From: CBDFKF01 sp965248765
GTDB lineage: Bacteria > Pseudomonadota > Alphaproteobacteria > VGEJ01
NCBI GenBank assembly: GCA_965248765.1
Contig: CBDFKF010000004.1
Location: 2,604,001 to 2,668,000 of the forward strand
Direction: 5' to 3'
DNA: 64,000 nt
The notes below the pieces were generated by a model, which worked only from the letters and a program-made list of their open reading frames with translations, did no database searches and had not been told where the DNA came from. Positions 54,961 to 64,000 of the stretch are shown here, in pieces; position 1 is the stretch's first letter; every line of letters begins with the position of its first letter. The translations under genes and the position numbers were made by a program.

Positions 54961-56130
54961 TCAGGCGAACGCGGCCCGCAGCTCGTCGACCATGTCGAGG
55001 CGCTCCCACGAAAAGCCGCCGTCCGGTTCAGACGAACGGCCGAAATGCCCATAGGCGGCGGTACGGGCATAGATCGGGCGGCTCAGATGGAGTCGCTCGC
55101 GAATGCCCCGCGGGCTTAGATCCACGACGTCCGCGATGACACCCTCGAGGCGGCGCTCATCAACCGAGCCGGTTTCGTGAAGATCGACATAGACCGACAG
55201 CGGCTTCGAGACGCCGATGGCATAGGAAAGCTGTATCGTGCAGCGGTCCGCCAGTTCGGCGGCCACAATGTTCTTGGCCGCGTGGCGCGCGGCATACGCC
55301 GCCGAGCGATCGACCTTCGTCGGATCCTTGCCTGAAAACGCCCCGCCACCATGGGGGGCCGCCCCCCCGTAGGTATCGACGATGATCTTGCGCCCGGTGA
55401 GCCCGCAGTCGCCGTCGGGGCCCCCGATCACGAAACGCCCGGTCGGATTGATGTAGAGCTCTTCCTCCGGACACATCCAGCCTTCGGGCAGAGTGTTCAC
55501 CACATGCGGGCGGACAACCTCGCGGACATCGTCCTGGTCGAGATCGCCGTGATGCTGTGTCGAGACCACGATCGATGTCGCCCCAACGGGTTCACCCTCG
55601 ACATAGCGGAGCGTGACTTGGCTCTTCGAATCAGGGCCGAGGCCCGGCTCGGCGCCCGAATGCCGCGCCTCCGCGAGCGAACTCAGGATAGCGTGGGCAT
55701 AGTAGATCGGCGCGGGCATCAGCACCTCGGTTTCGCGACAGGCATAGCCGAACATGATGCCTTGATCGCCGGCGCCCTCATCCTTGTTACCGCTCGCATC
55801 CACGCCCTGCGCGATGTCGGTGGATTGGGCATGGACCTTTACTTCTATCTCGGCGTTCCTCCAGTGGAAGCCATCCTGCTCATAGCCGATCTCGCGAATG
55901 CAGGCCCGGGATACGTCCTCGAGATGATCGTTCGTGATCGTATCCGGCCCGCGTACCTCGCCGGCGATGCAGACGAAGTTGGTCGTCGTCAACGTCTCGA
56001 CGGCAACCCGCGAGCCCGGATCGGCGGTCAGATAGGTATCGACGACGGCGTCAGAGATGCGATCACATACTTTATCCGGGTGGCCCTCGGAGACGGATTC
56101 GCTGGTGAACAGATAGTCGTTTCTCGGCAC
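54961..56130 (-). CDS. metK: S-adenosylmethionine synthase
   Basis: GTG 56130 is preceded by AAGGAG seven bases upstream. The 389-residue enzyme has FTSESVSEGHPDKVCDRISD, the ATP/Mg motif ASGNKDEGAGDQGIMFGYA, GPDGDCGLTGRKIIVDTYGG and GGGAFSGKDPTKVDRSAAY. It makes SAM from methionine and ATP. It lies between an XRE regulator (upstream) and trmB, all minus strand, a conserved alphaproteobacterial order. I saw no SAM riboswitch in the leader, only a small hairpin at 56176-56195. Confidence 0.96.
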   Translation of the reverse strand: MPRNDYLFTSESVSEGHPDKVCDRISDAVVDTYLTADPGSRVAVETLTTTNFVCIAGEVRGPDTITNDHLEDVSRACIREIGYEQDGFHWRNAEIEVKVHAQSTDIAQGVDASGNKDEGAGDQGIMFGYACRETEVLMPAPIYYAHAILSSLAEARHSGAEPGLGPDSKSQVTLRYVEGEPVGATSIVVSTQHHGDLDQDDVREVVRPHVVNTLPEGWMCPEEELYINPTGRFVIGGPDGDCGLTGRKIIVDTYGGAAPHGGGAFSGKDPTKVDRSAAYAARHAAKNIVAAELADRCTIQLSYAIGVSKPLSVYVDLHETGSVDERRLEGVIADVVDLSPRGIRERLHLSRPIYARTAAYGHFGRSSEPDGGFSWERLDMVDELRAAFA

Positions 56131-56175
56131 GGGCTCGCTCCTTGGTGACGTTCCGCTGCGACATGCGAATCTGTC

Positions 56176-56195
56176 CAAGCGGCCGGCACCGCTTG
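56176..56195 (-). other. hairpin in the metK leader
   Basis: CAAGCGG-CCGGCA-CCGCTTG, 7-bp arms, 46 bases upstream of the metK start and about 106 bases after the XRE stop. Possible attenuator or processing site; no known riboswitch core is visible. Confidence 0.35.
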
Positions 56196-56301
56196 CGCCA
56201 TCGCAGGTTCAGGTTATTGACGGCTATCGCCGCGACTATTTGGCAAGTAACGCGCCTACGGTCAAGCGGCTAGATGCTCTCGGCCGTGCCAGCGCCCGCG
56301 G

Positions 56302-56745
56302 TCAGTCGGCGGCGCTTTCTCTGCCGGTCGCGTCGTCCGCTTGGGCGCCAGAACTGGCGACGGCCTTGATTAGGCTGTAGATCCGCTTGCGCACCGCGGC
56401 GTCGGGAATTCGGTAGTAGGCTCGTACCAGTTCCAATGACTCGCGGCGCGACAGCTGGTCCGGCTCGAATGAGTCTTGGCGGCTCTCGTGCGAACCCGGC
56501 ATTATTCCAGTGATTTCCGGGGGCATGTCGTCAAAGAAAAATGATATTGGGACGTCGAGAACCTGGCTGAATTGATAGAGGCGACTCGATCCGATTCGGT
56601 TTGCGCCGCGTTCGTACTTTTGTATCTGCTGGAAGGTCAGTCCAACGGCCTCACCCAGCTTCTCTTGGCTCATGCCGACGAGAGTCCGCCGCAGCCGGAC
56701 CCTGCTCCCTACATGGATATCAACCGGGTTGGGATGTAACGCCAC
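56302..56745 (-). CDS. XRE-family regulator upstream of metK
   Basis: The 147-residue protein has a canonical HTH_3 domain (residues 11-66: VGSRVRLRRTLVGMSQEKLG, GLTFQQIQKYERGANRIGSS, LDVPISFFFDDM) and a short C-terminal region with LVRAYYRIPDAAVRKRIYSLI. FQQIQKYERGANRI is typical of the conserved alphaproteobacterial regulator found beside metK. The target is unknown; the adjacent lnt-phoH genes are also on this strand. The 215-bp upstream gap (56746-56960) holds no gene. Confidence 0.9.
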   Translation of the reverse strand: MALHPNPVDIHVGSRVRLRRTLVGMSQEKLGEAVGLTFQQIQKYERGANRIGSSRLYQFSQVLDVPISFFFDDMPPEITGIMPGSHESRQDSFEPDQLSRRESLELVRAYYRIPDAAVRKRIYSLIKAVASSGAQADDATGRESAAD

Positions 56746-56960
56746 ACTATGTCCTCCTTGCTCGTCAGAAAGTTGAAGACGACATGGTCGAGGGGAACGC
56801 CCCAGGCTGGGTGCCGATTATCTCGGCGCTCGACGTTCCCCTACTCTAGCGCGCTTAGGTTGTCGGCGCCCTAAATCGTTCGGACGGTCCCGAGGACACC
56901 CGCGCTGGCTTCACGTCCCCACGCCTTTAGATTTTTGTCCTGTCGAAGTAGTGCTTTGTA

Positions 56961-58592
56961 CTATCGGGCTTTCGCGCCAGCTGTCCAGCTAGACATAACC
57001 CTACTCACCACCCTGTATACCCTAGGTTGTTTTTTCTGTGCGCCAAATTTCGTAAAGGTTAATAACAGAAACCATGAAATTGCGAAGAGGAGAACGGTCC
57101 AGTCACCCCACCGGGCATAGAGCGGCAATGTCGCGAGTGGCCTTGGCAATCCGCCATCCAATACGCCCTCCACACCAAGGCTGAGGTGCGCCCGCACGCG
57201 CCCGTAAGGATCCACGATCGCCGAGATGCCGGTGTTGGCCGCCCGTACCAAACCCAGGCCCTGCTCGACTGCGCGAACTCGCGCCATGGCGAAGTGCTGG
57301 TGCGGGCCGCTGCTGTGGCCAAACCAAGCATCGTTGGTGACGTTCAGAAGCCATTGCGGGCGATCGTCCGTATCAACGATCTCGGCCGGGAAAATCACCT
57401 CATAGCAAATCAAGGCAGCGAATGCCGGCAAGGTGCCGATATGGAGCGTCCGCGCGCCGGTGCCGGCGGAGAAATCGACTGCTCCGCCGGTGATCTTGGT
57501 GATTCCCAGCCGACCCAGCAATTGACGCAGTGGCACGTATTCCCCGAACGGAACGAGGTGTTGTTTGTCGTAGCTCGCGGCGAGCGCGCCTGTGGCGTCA
57601 ATCGCGTGCAGGCTATTCCACACCTGCGGCTGATCGGGTGATATTTCAGAGGTCGTTCGTGGTGCACCGGTGAGGACCACGCCGTTTCCTTCGACGAGGC
57701 CGCCGATAAGCGCCAGGACGCCCGGCTCTTTGGCGAGAAAGAACGGAGTCGCGGTCTCTGGCCATATCACATGACTGATTTCCTGTTCGCCGACCTGCGA
57801 GCTGAGCTGCAAGTAGCGGCCGAGCTGAGCCTTTCGCAGGTCGGCTCGCCATTTGTGATGTTGGTCGATGTTGGCTTGGACGATGCGCAGGCGGACGTCG
57901 TCGAACTCGGTGACGGTCGCCCCATCCAGCCGGAGCGAGCCGCCGATCCATATAGCGGCAAGGACGATCACAGCAATCACGCTCGGTCGCCAGTGTGCGA
58001 AACGCGCGCCGGGGCCGCCAATTGATAGGGTAGCCGGCGTTGCCGCGAGCAGCACGGTGATGAGGCTCAGGCCATAGATCCCGACAAGTGCCGCCACCTG
58101 AAGCACCTCCTCGGAAACGACCCACGCGTACCCGACAAGGTTCCAGGGGAATCCGGTCAGCACGTGTCCTCGAAGCCACTCGGCCACGGTCCACGCAACC
58201 GCGAGCGTCCCCACTCGCGCCAGACCGCCCACCCGCGACAGGTGAACCACCAACGTGGCCGTCGCCGGGAATAGGGCGAGCAAAGCGGGCAGGCCGAGTA
58301 CGGAGAACGGCACAAGCCAAGCGAATCGTTCCGCGTCCGTGAGAAGAGCGTTGCCGGTCCAATACAGCCCCACGATGAATTGGCCGTACCCGAACCACCA
58401 GCCCGTCGCCCACGCCTGCCGTCTGTTCCGACAACCGTCAAGGAGCCACACCAGACCGGTGTAGGCGACGATAAGCGCCGGAAGAACGTGCAAAGGCGGC
58501 AATGCGGTGGCCGACGCCGCGCCCAGTGCCAGCGCGGCAACCAAGCGATGCCAGCCTTGCAACGCCGCGAGCCGACCCGCCAGATCTTGCAT
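56961..58592 (-). CDS. lnt: apolipoprotein N-acyltransferase
   Basis: ATG 58592 overlaps the corC stop (TGATG). The 543-residue product has about six N-terminal membrane helices and a nitrilase-like periplasmic domain. The catalytic triad residues are Glu in VIWPETATPFF, Lys in ASYDKQHLVPFGEYVPL and Cys in ALICYEVIFPAEI. WLLNVTNDAWFGHSSGPHQH completes the signature. It adds the third acyl chain to outer-membrane lipoproteins. Confidence 0.95.
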   Translation of the reverse strand: MQDLAGRLAALQGWHRLVAALALGAASATALPPLHVLPALIVAYTGLVWLLDGCRNRRQAWATGWWFGYGQFIVGLYWTGNALLTDAERFAWLVPFSVLGLPALLALFPATATLVVHLSRVGGLARVGTLAVAWTVAEWLRGHVLTGFPWNLVGYAWVVSEEVLQVAALVGIYGLSLITVLLAATPATLSIGGPGARFAHWRPSVIAVIVLAAIWIGGSLRLDGATVTEFDDVRLRIVQANIDQHHKWRADLRKAQLGRYLQLSSQVGEQEISHVIWPETATPFFLAKEPGVLALIGGLVEGNGVVLTGAPRTTSEISPDQPQVWNSLHAIDATGALAASYDKQHLVPFGEYVPLRQLLGRLGITKITGGAVDFSAGTGARTLHIGTLPAFAALICYEVIFPAEIVDTDDRPQWLLNVTNDAWFGHSSGPHQHFAMARVRAVEQGLGLVRAANTGISAIVDPYGRVRAHLSLGVEGVLDGGLPRPLATLPLYARWGDWTVLLFAISWFLLLTFTKFGAQKKQPRVYRVVSRVMSSWTAGAKAR

Positions 58593-59518
58593 CAACCGGT
58601 GGCCGAGCCTTGGGGCCTCTCCTGCGCCGGTATCAACAGCCTGACCCGCTTGACGCGTCGCGGATCCGCATCGAGAACTTCGCAACGCATACCGCTCGGA
58701 TGTGTAACGACCTCGCCTCGCAGGGGCACACGTCCGAGCATCGAGACGACGAGGCCGCCCAAGGTGTCGACTTCCTCGTCGTCATCCTCGGAGAGCAGGG
58801 CGAGCCCGGTCTTGGCCTCGAGGTCGGCCAGCGGGTATCGGGCGTCGGCTTCGAGGCTGCCGTCGGGGCGATCGATCAGCTCGGGCTGTTCGACCTGGTC
58901 GTGCTCATCTTCGATTTCGCCGACGATCTCCTCGACAAGGTCCTCACTCGTGACAAGGCCGTCCGTGCCGCCGAACTCGTCGACCACGACCGCCATGTGG
59001 ATGCGGCTCTTCCGCATTCGTTGTAACAAGTCCATCACGCGCATCGACGGCGGAACGAACAAGCACGGGCGGACCAGACCGCGCAGCTTGAACTCGGCGG
59101 CATTGCTCCAGAAGGCCGGCGTGTCCTTTATGTGAATCATGCCGACCACCTCGTCGATCGTCCCGCTGTAGACCGGCAGCCGCGAGTGCGAGGCCTCGCG
59201 AAACACCGACATCAGATCTTCCATGGACGCGCCCACCTCAACCGCGACGATATCGGCGTGGGGCACCATCACGTCGTCGACCCGCATCTCGTTTAGTTTG
59301 AGGATGTTCATCAGCATGAGCCGCTCGTCGGCATCGATAGGCTCCGCGGAATCGGCGTGCTCGACGATCAACTCCTCGAGGCTCTCGCGGAGGTCCTGCT
59401 CTCCGTTCCGACCCCTGCCAAGCGCGCGGAGCCACGCCAAAAGCGTCGCTGTGAGGCTCGGTCGCGAAGGTTCTTCGTCGCCGCGGTCCGGTTTTGGGCC
59501 GGCGATGTCGTCAGCCAT
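58592..59518 (-). CDS. corC: CorC/YbeX-type CBS-domain protein
   Basis: The 308-residue soluble protein has a CBS pair (residues about 80-205, DDVMVPHADIVAVEVG, HSRLPVYSGTIDEVVGMIHI, HMAVVVDEFGGTDGLVTSED) followed by a CorC_HlyC domain (about 225-300, ending RVKRVRLLIP). It is linked to Mg2+/Co2+ homeostasis. It lies between ybeY (3 bp) and lnt (overlapping), the standard miaB-phoH-ybeY-corC-lnt order. Unlike the gene at 11005 it has no DUF21 membrane part. Confidence 0.93.
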   Translation of the reverse strand: MADDIAGPKPDRGDEEPSRPSLTATLLAWLRALGRGRNGEQDLRESLEELIVEHADSAEPIDADERLMLMNILKLNEMRVDDVMVPHADIVAVEVGASMEDLMSVFREASHSRLPVYSGTIDEVVGMIHIKDTPAFWSNAAEFKLRGLVRPCLFVPPSMRVMDLLQRMRKSRIHMAVVVDEFGGTDGLVTSEDLVEEIVGEIEDEHDQVEQPELIDRPDGSLEADARYPLADLEAKTGLALLSEDDDEEVDTLGGLVVSMLGRVPLRGEVVTHPSGMRCEVLDADPRRVKRVRLLIPAQERPQGSATG

Positions 59519-59520
59519 GG

Positions 59521-60040
59521 CTAGACCGCCTCGGCACTCGCAAAGGCCGAGGTCACGTACGGGTCGGAGATACCGAGCTCCGCCAATGCGCGACGCTCGA
59601 GACCCTCCATGGCTGTTGCCGTTGCCGGGCTGTCATGGTCGTAGCCAGCCAGGTGCAGCACGCCGTGGATCACCAGGTGGCAAAGGTGATCTCGCAGTGG
59701 TATGCCGCGACGCTCGGACTCGTTCGCCATCGTTTCGAAGCTCAGGACAACGTCGCCGAGCAGCACTGGCGGCCCGCCTTCAATTTCGGGCGACGCCGCC
59801 TCACCGGCAAAGGCGAGCACGTTGGTCGCGCGATCGACACCCCGGTAGGCATGGTTCAGCCGCCGCACCAGAGCATCGTCGGCCGCTACCACGCTGAGCT
59901 CGATACTTTGGTCCCGCACCAAGCCGGCGGTGCGGAGGGCGGCGGTGGCGGCACGGCGGATTGCCCGCCTCGCCTCGGGGAGATCGCCGCGCGCCGTCGG
60001 GTGCTCGAAGGTCACCGCAACGTCGATACGCGGCGGCGTC

Positions 60041-60054
<14 letters not shown>
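59521..60054 (-). CDS. ybeY: endoribonuclease YbeY
   Basis: From ATG 60054 the 177-residue protein has the H3xH5xH zinc motif in HLVIHGVLHLAGYDHDS near residue 135, VLLGDVVLSFETM and LNHAYRGVDRATNVLAFAGE. It takes part in 16S rRNA 3'-end maturation and ribosome quality control. It overlaps the phoH end by 14 bp. An upstream ATG at 60087 is less likely. Confidence 0.95.
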
Positions 60055-61036
<982 letters not shown>

Positions 61037-61046
61037 TCTCCTGCTC

Positions 61047-62489
61047 TCACGCTGCGTGCGCCTGCCTCCCCGGTTCGACAAGCGGAGAGACGACCGCACC
61101 CGAGAGGCTGTTGGCGTGAACGGCGTCGATGTGCACCGCAACGACGCAGCCGCAAAGCGCTTCGCCTGCTCGAACGTGAACCGCCTGCATGAAGGGACTG
61201 CGTCCCACGAGTTGACCTTCCTTCCGCCCCCGCCGCTCGAGCAGGACCAGCATCGTCTCGCCCCGGCATGCGTGGTTGAACGCGCGCTGCTGGCTGTCGA
61301 GCAGGGCCTGCAGCTCAGATAGTCGCGCCCCCTTTTCAGCGTCGGGAACCTGCCGCAGCATCGCCGCGGCCGGCGTCCCCGGCCGCCGGCTGTATTTGAA
61401 GGAGTAGGCCTGGGCAAAACCCACGTCCCGCACTAGCGCCAACGTCGCCGCGAAATCGGCATCGGTCTCGCCGGGAAAGCCGACGATGAAGTCGCTGGAG
61501 AGGGCAATTTCGGGACAGGCGTAGCGCAGCCGGTCGACGGTACGGCGGTAGTCATCGGCGGTGTGCCGGCGGTTCATTGCCGCAAGTATCGAATCAGCGC
61601 CCGACTGCGCCGGCAGGTGAAGAAACGGCATGACCGCCTCGACGTCGCGATGCGCCGCGAGCAGCTCATCGTGCATGTCGCGCGGATGCGAGGTCGTGTA
61701 GCGCAGCCGCGCCAGTTCCGCGATCGCCGCGAGCCGGAATAAGAGGCCGCCGAGCGTCGTTGGCGCACCGTCCTCGCCGATGCCACGGTACGCGTTGACG
61801 TTCTGCCCAAGCAGTGTGATCTCGCGCGTGCCGGCATCGACCAGGGCACGCGCCTCGTTCACGATGTCGGCGACCGGTCGCGAGAACTCCGCGCCGCGCG
61901 TATACGGAACGACGCAGAACGTGCAGAACTTGTCGCATCCCTCCTGGATCGTCAGGAACTCGCTGACGGCCTTGTCACCCTGATGCGTCGGCAAATGATC
62001 GAACTTCGGCTCGATTGGAAACTCGGTTTCGAGGACTCCGAGTCGACGGGCGGCCGTCGCCAGCATCTCTGGCAGTCGGTGATAGGTCTGTGGACCGAAG
62101 ACGATGTCGACGCATGGTGCCCGACGCCGCATCTCCTCGCCTTCGGCCTGGGCGACGCAGCCGCCGACCGCGATGGTCATGCCGCGGCCCGAGCCCATCC
62201 GCGCCTCCTTGAGCCGGCGCAATCGCCCGAGCTCTGAGTAGATCTTCTCGGCCGCCTTCTCGCGGATGTGACAGGTATTGAGGATGACCAGATCGGCATC
62301 CTCCGGGCCGTCGATTACGCGATAGCCGTGCGGTGCCAGGACGTCCGCCATGCGGGCGGAGTCATAGACGTTCATCTGGCAGCCGTATGTCTGGATATAG
62401 AGTGTCTTCGGCAACGGCAATATCGCCCCTACGGCGGCGGCCTGGTCTCCATCCCATCGGACCGGACCGGACAAGGGCGCCACTGCCAA
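61047..62489 (-). CDS. miaB: tRNA-2-methylthio-N6-dimethylallyladenosine synthase
   Basis: The product (480 residues from TTG 62489) has the UPF0004 domain (LYIQTYGCQMNVYDSARMAD, ILNTCHIREKAAEK, VGGCVAQAEGEE), the radical SAM cluster CDKFCTFCVVPYTRGAEFSR near residue 185, and a C-terminal TRAM domain. It converts i6A37 to ms2i6A37. The exact start is unsure: a shorter start near ILPLPKTLYIQ is also possible. First gene of the miaB-phoH-ybeY-corC-lnt run. Confidence 0.94.
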   Translation of the reverse strand: MAVAPLSGPVRWDGDQAAAVGAILPLPKTLYIQTYGCQMNVYDSARMADVLAPHGYRVIDGPEDADLVILNTCHIREKAAEKIYSELGRLRRLKEARMGSGRGMTIAVGGCVAQAEGEEMRRRAPCVDIVFGPQTYHRLPEMLATAARRLGVLETEFPIEPKFDHLPTHQGDKAVSEFLTIQEGCDKFCTFCVVPYTRGAEFSRPVADIVNEARALVDAGTREITLLGQNVNAYRGIGEDGAPTTLGGLLFRLAAIAELARLRYTTSHPRDMHDELLAAHRDVEAVMPFLHLPAQSGADSILAAMNRRHTADDYRRTVDRLRYACPEIALSSDFIVGFPGETDADFAATLALVRDVGFAQAYSFKYSRRPGTPAAAMLRQVPDAEKGARLSELQALLDSQQRAFNHACRGETMLVLLERRGRKEGQLVGRSPFMQAVHVRAGEALCGCVVAVHIDAVHANSLSGAVVSPLVEPGRQAHAA

Positions 62490-62517
62490 CCTAGCACCGG
62501 GCCTTTCAGTGTCAAGC

Positions 62518-63363
62518 TCACCGCGGGTGAGCGGCGATCGGTGCTGATCCGGCCGCGCCGGTTGCCGTCGGCACCGGACTCGCGGGTCGCGGCCGGCCCG
62601 CGAGCGCGCTCGAGACGCCTTCGCGCACCACCGCCTCGCAGTGAGCGGACAATATTTTGCGCGAGGCGAACCCGGCGATCGTCGTCACCGGATGGAATTG
62701 CACGACCGCGGTCACCGGACCGAGGCCAAGCGCCTGCCACAGGTGCGAGCCGAGTTCCATATCGCCGTACCACGTGAAGTACGGCCTCATGTGGCGCCCC
62801 ATGGGCAGATGGTTTATGCGCGTGTAGGCGACAGAGACCGGCTGCACCACCAAGGGCATCCCTTTGATCGGCTTCTCGGCTACGCCAAAAAAAGAGCTCT
62901 TGAAGGGGAGCACCCTGTTGCCGTCACTGCTTGTCCCCTCCGGAAACAGGATCAGATTATCGCCCGTTTCGAGGCGATTCAGCATCTCGTCTCGATGCTC
63001 TGCCGAGTGCCGCGCCTTGCGCACCACGAACACGGAGCGCTGGAGTTTGGCAAGGAGTCCCACGCCGGGCCAGCTCGCCACCTCTTTTTTGGCGACGAAG
63101 GAACCGGGAATGACCGCACTCAACACGATGATATCGAGCCACGAGCTGTGATTGACCGCGTACAGCGTGGATCCGCCCGACCACCGCTTGCCGATCACGT
63201 CGATCTTCAAGCCTATGATGCGGGCGACGCCACGGTGATAGAAGTGCGGCAGGTTCTCCGCCAAGCGACGACGAAGGAGGAGGCCGTAGCACTGCACCGG
63301 TAGCAGCAACAGCGTCCACAGCAGTACTACCACCATGCAGTAAGCCGCACGGGCAGACTTCAT
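62518..63363 (-). CDS. plsC: 1-acyl-sn-glycerol-3-phosphate acyltransferase
   Basis: The 281-residue PlsC-type enzyme has an N-terminal TM helix (YCMVVVLLWTLLLLPVQCYG), the catalytic HX4D in YAVNHSSWLDIIVLS, AKKEVASWPGVGLLAKLQ, FPEGTSSDGNRVLPF and IKGMPLVVQPVSVAYTRI. It acylates lysophosphatidate to phosphatidate at the inner membrane. It is upstream of miaB on the same strand (28 bp), a common neighbour in relatives. It may instead be an ornithine-lipid acyltransferase (OlsA-like), which shares these motifs. Confidence 0.85.
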   Translation of the reverse strand: MKSARAAYCMVVVLLWTLLLLPVQCYGLLLRRRLAENLPHFYHRGVARIIGLKIDVIGKRWSGGSTLYAVNHSSWLDIIVLSAVIPGSFVAKKEVASWPGVGLLAKLQRSVFVVRKARHSAEHRDEMLNRLETGDNLILFPEGTSSDGNRVLPFKSSFFGVAEKPIKGMPLVVQPVSVAYTRINHLPMGRHMRPYFTWYGDMELGSHLWQALGLGPVTAVVQFHPVTTIAGFASRKILSAHCEAVVREGVSSALAGRPRPASPVPTATGAAGSAPIAAHPR

Positions 63364-63397
63364 GGCCCTCTCCGCCCGCGTGTGTAGCGCGCCGCTC

Positions 63398-63820
63398 TCA
63401 GCGCCGGCGGCGTCGGCTCCGCTTCGTCCCGAGACCGATCTTCTTGGCCAGCTCGCTGCGCTGTGCCGCGTAGTTGGGCGCCACCATCGGGTAGTCCGGC
63501 GCCAAGTTCCAACGCTCGCGGTACTCCTCAGGCGTCATGTTGTAGCGAGTCTTGATATGACGCTTGAGCATCTTCAGCTTCTTGCCGTCCTCGAGACAAA
63601 CGATGTAGTCGGGTGTCACCGACTTCTTGACCGAGACCGCCGGCTGCCGCCGCGACGGCGCACTGGCAGCGGTGTTGCTGCCCGCGTTCGCGAGAGCGGC
63701 ATACACGTGTTGGATCAGTTGGGGTAGCTCGCCAACCTGCACGGGGTTGTTGGACACGTGCGATGACACGATGTCGGTGGTGAGCGCGAGCAGTTCGTTA
63801 GGCTCGGTTTGATCAGGCAT
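63398..63820 (-). CDS. MucR/Ros family zinc-finger-like regulator
   Basis: The 140-residue protein has the MucR N-terminus (LALTTDIVSSHVSNNPVQVG, LPQLIQHVYAAL) and the DNA-binding core YIVCLEDGKKLKMLKRHIKT, then MTPEEYRERWNLAPDYPMVA and YAAQRSELAKKIGLG. The zinc ligands read Cys-X2-Asp-X9-His with no clear fourth ligand, as in Ros-type members with changed ligands. MucR proteins are global silencers of surface, virulence and cell-cycle genes in alphaproteobacteria. A promoter lies 40 bp upstream. Confidence 0.93.
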   Translation of the reverse strand: MPDQTEPNELLALTTDIVSSHVSNNPVQVGELPQLIQHVYAALANAGSNTAASAPSRRQPAVSVKKSVTPDYIVCLEDGKKLKMLKRHIKTRYNMTPEEYRERWNLAPDYPMVAPNYAAQRSELAKKIGLGTKRSRRRRR

Positions 63821-63857
63821 CGGCGTGGCTCATCTTCTGCATGAAAACTCGTGCGCG

Positions 63858-63886
63858 TATATATGAATTCTTTGTGTCGTTAGCAA
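63858..63886 (-). promoter_or_regulatory. candidate promoter of the MucR-type gene
   Basis: On the minus strand TTGCTA (63886-63881), a 17-bp spacer and TATATA (63863-63858) precede the start codon at 63820 by about 38 bases. The surrounding 60 bp are AT-rich compared with the rest of the window, as expected for autoregulation by MucR, which prefers T-A-rich minor grooves. No gene is seen in 63821-64000. Confidence 0.55.
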
Positions 63887-64000
63887 CCACAATGTCTCCG
63901 AGGCAAATCGTCTGACTATCGGCCATCTGCCGAAGTCAAACCCAGCAACACGGCGCCTCGTCATTAAGCATATCTTCTTGGGACCACGTCAGGCGACGCC

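Noticed and set aside
56131..56301. SAM-type riboswitch before metK
   Set aside because: I looked for SAM-II, SAM/SAH and related cores and found only a simple 7-bp hairpin, with no conserved core sequence that I could identify.

Overview
The window looks like a chromosomal segment of a GC-rich alphaproteobacterium. The pointers are a MucR/Ros-type regulator, DUF1178 and DUF4167 proteins, the order J-domain protein-cobS-cobT (aerobic-type cobaltochelatase), a RodZ-like HTH protein beside ispG, an L-malyl-CoA/beta-methylmalyl-CoA lyase and an XRE-metK-trmB block. No rRNA is present. The assignment (Rhodospirillales-like at most) is inferred from gene content and order, not from a phylogenetic marker.

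Layout. 1-888: end of an IS element cut by the window edge. 0.98-10 kb: a small hypothetical gene, meaB, rpmB, a phytase-like esterase, a Tat-type dienelactone hydrolase, a 4-TM protein divergent from an MmyB-type XRE regulator, cobT/cobS/J-domain gene, and an RHH gene. 10-19 kb: AEC transporter, CNNM/CorC protein, aroB-aroK, a 46-aa membrane peptide coupled to a 596-aa secreted protein, xerD, malyl-CoA lyase, accA. 19-31 kb: secA, argJ-mutT, two methyltransferases, comF, grxC-nitrilase, DUF1178, ubiG, lysC-nitronate monooxygenase. 31-32.2 kb: second IS copy with a clear 17-bp target duplication. 32.3-48.4 kb: RodZ-like gene, ispG, hisS, prfA, Thr/Ser dehydratase, prmC, DUF4167, clpB, amidase, M23 peptidase, and an AmmeMemoRadiSam locus with AmrB and AmrA fused. 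48.4-54.2 kb is the disturbed part: a lytic transglycosylase broken by an IS1182-type element and by a homopolymer shift, a candidate small RNA, a formylglutamate amidohydrolase, tRNA-Val(GAC), a phage/GTA-type holin with a newly read 45-aa membrane peptide, and a third IS copy joining this remnant to the 3' end of trmB. 54.2-63.8 kb: trmB, metK, an XRE regulator, lnt-corC-ybeY-phoH-miaB, an acyltransferase and mucR.

Function. Most genes are housekeeping: translation and tRNA modification (rpmB, prfA, prmC, hisS, miaB, trmB, ybeY), secretion and envelope (secA, lnt, plsC-like, M23), amino-acid and cofactor supply (aroBK, argJ, lysC, metK, ispG, ubiG, cobST). meaB plus the malyl-CoA lyase suggest acetyl-CoA/propionyl-CoA assimilation through methylmalonyl-CoA and malyl-CoA chemistry, for example the ethylmalonyl-CoA pathway.

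The unusual content is concentrated in the three related IS copies (17-bp target duplication, paired 25-bp-spaced end motifs), the tRNA-Val/holin/IS/trmB scar, two small membrane-peptide genes, the fused AmrBA next to AmrS, and several candidate operators and promoters. I did not find a clearly new multi-gene system.
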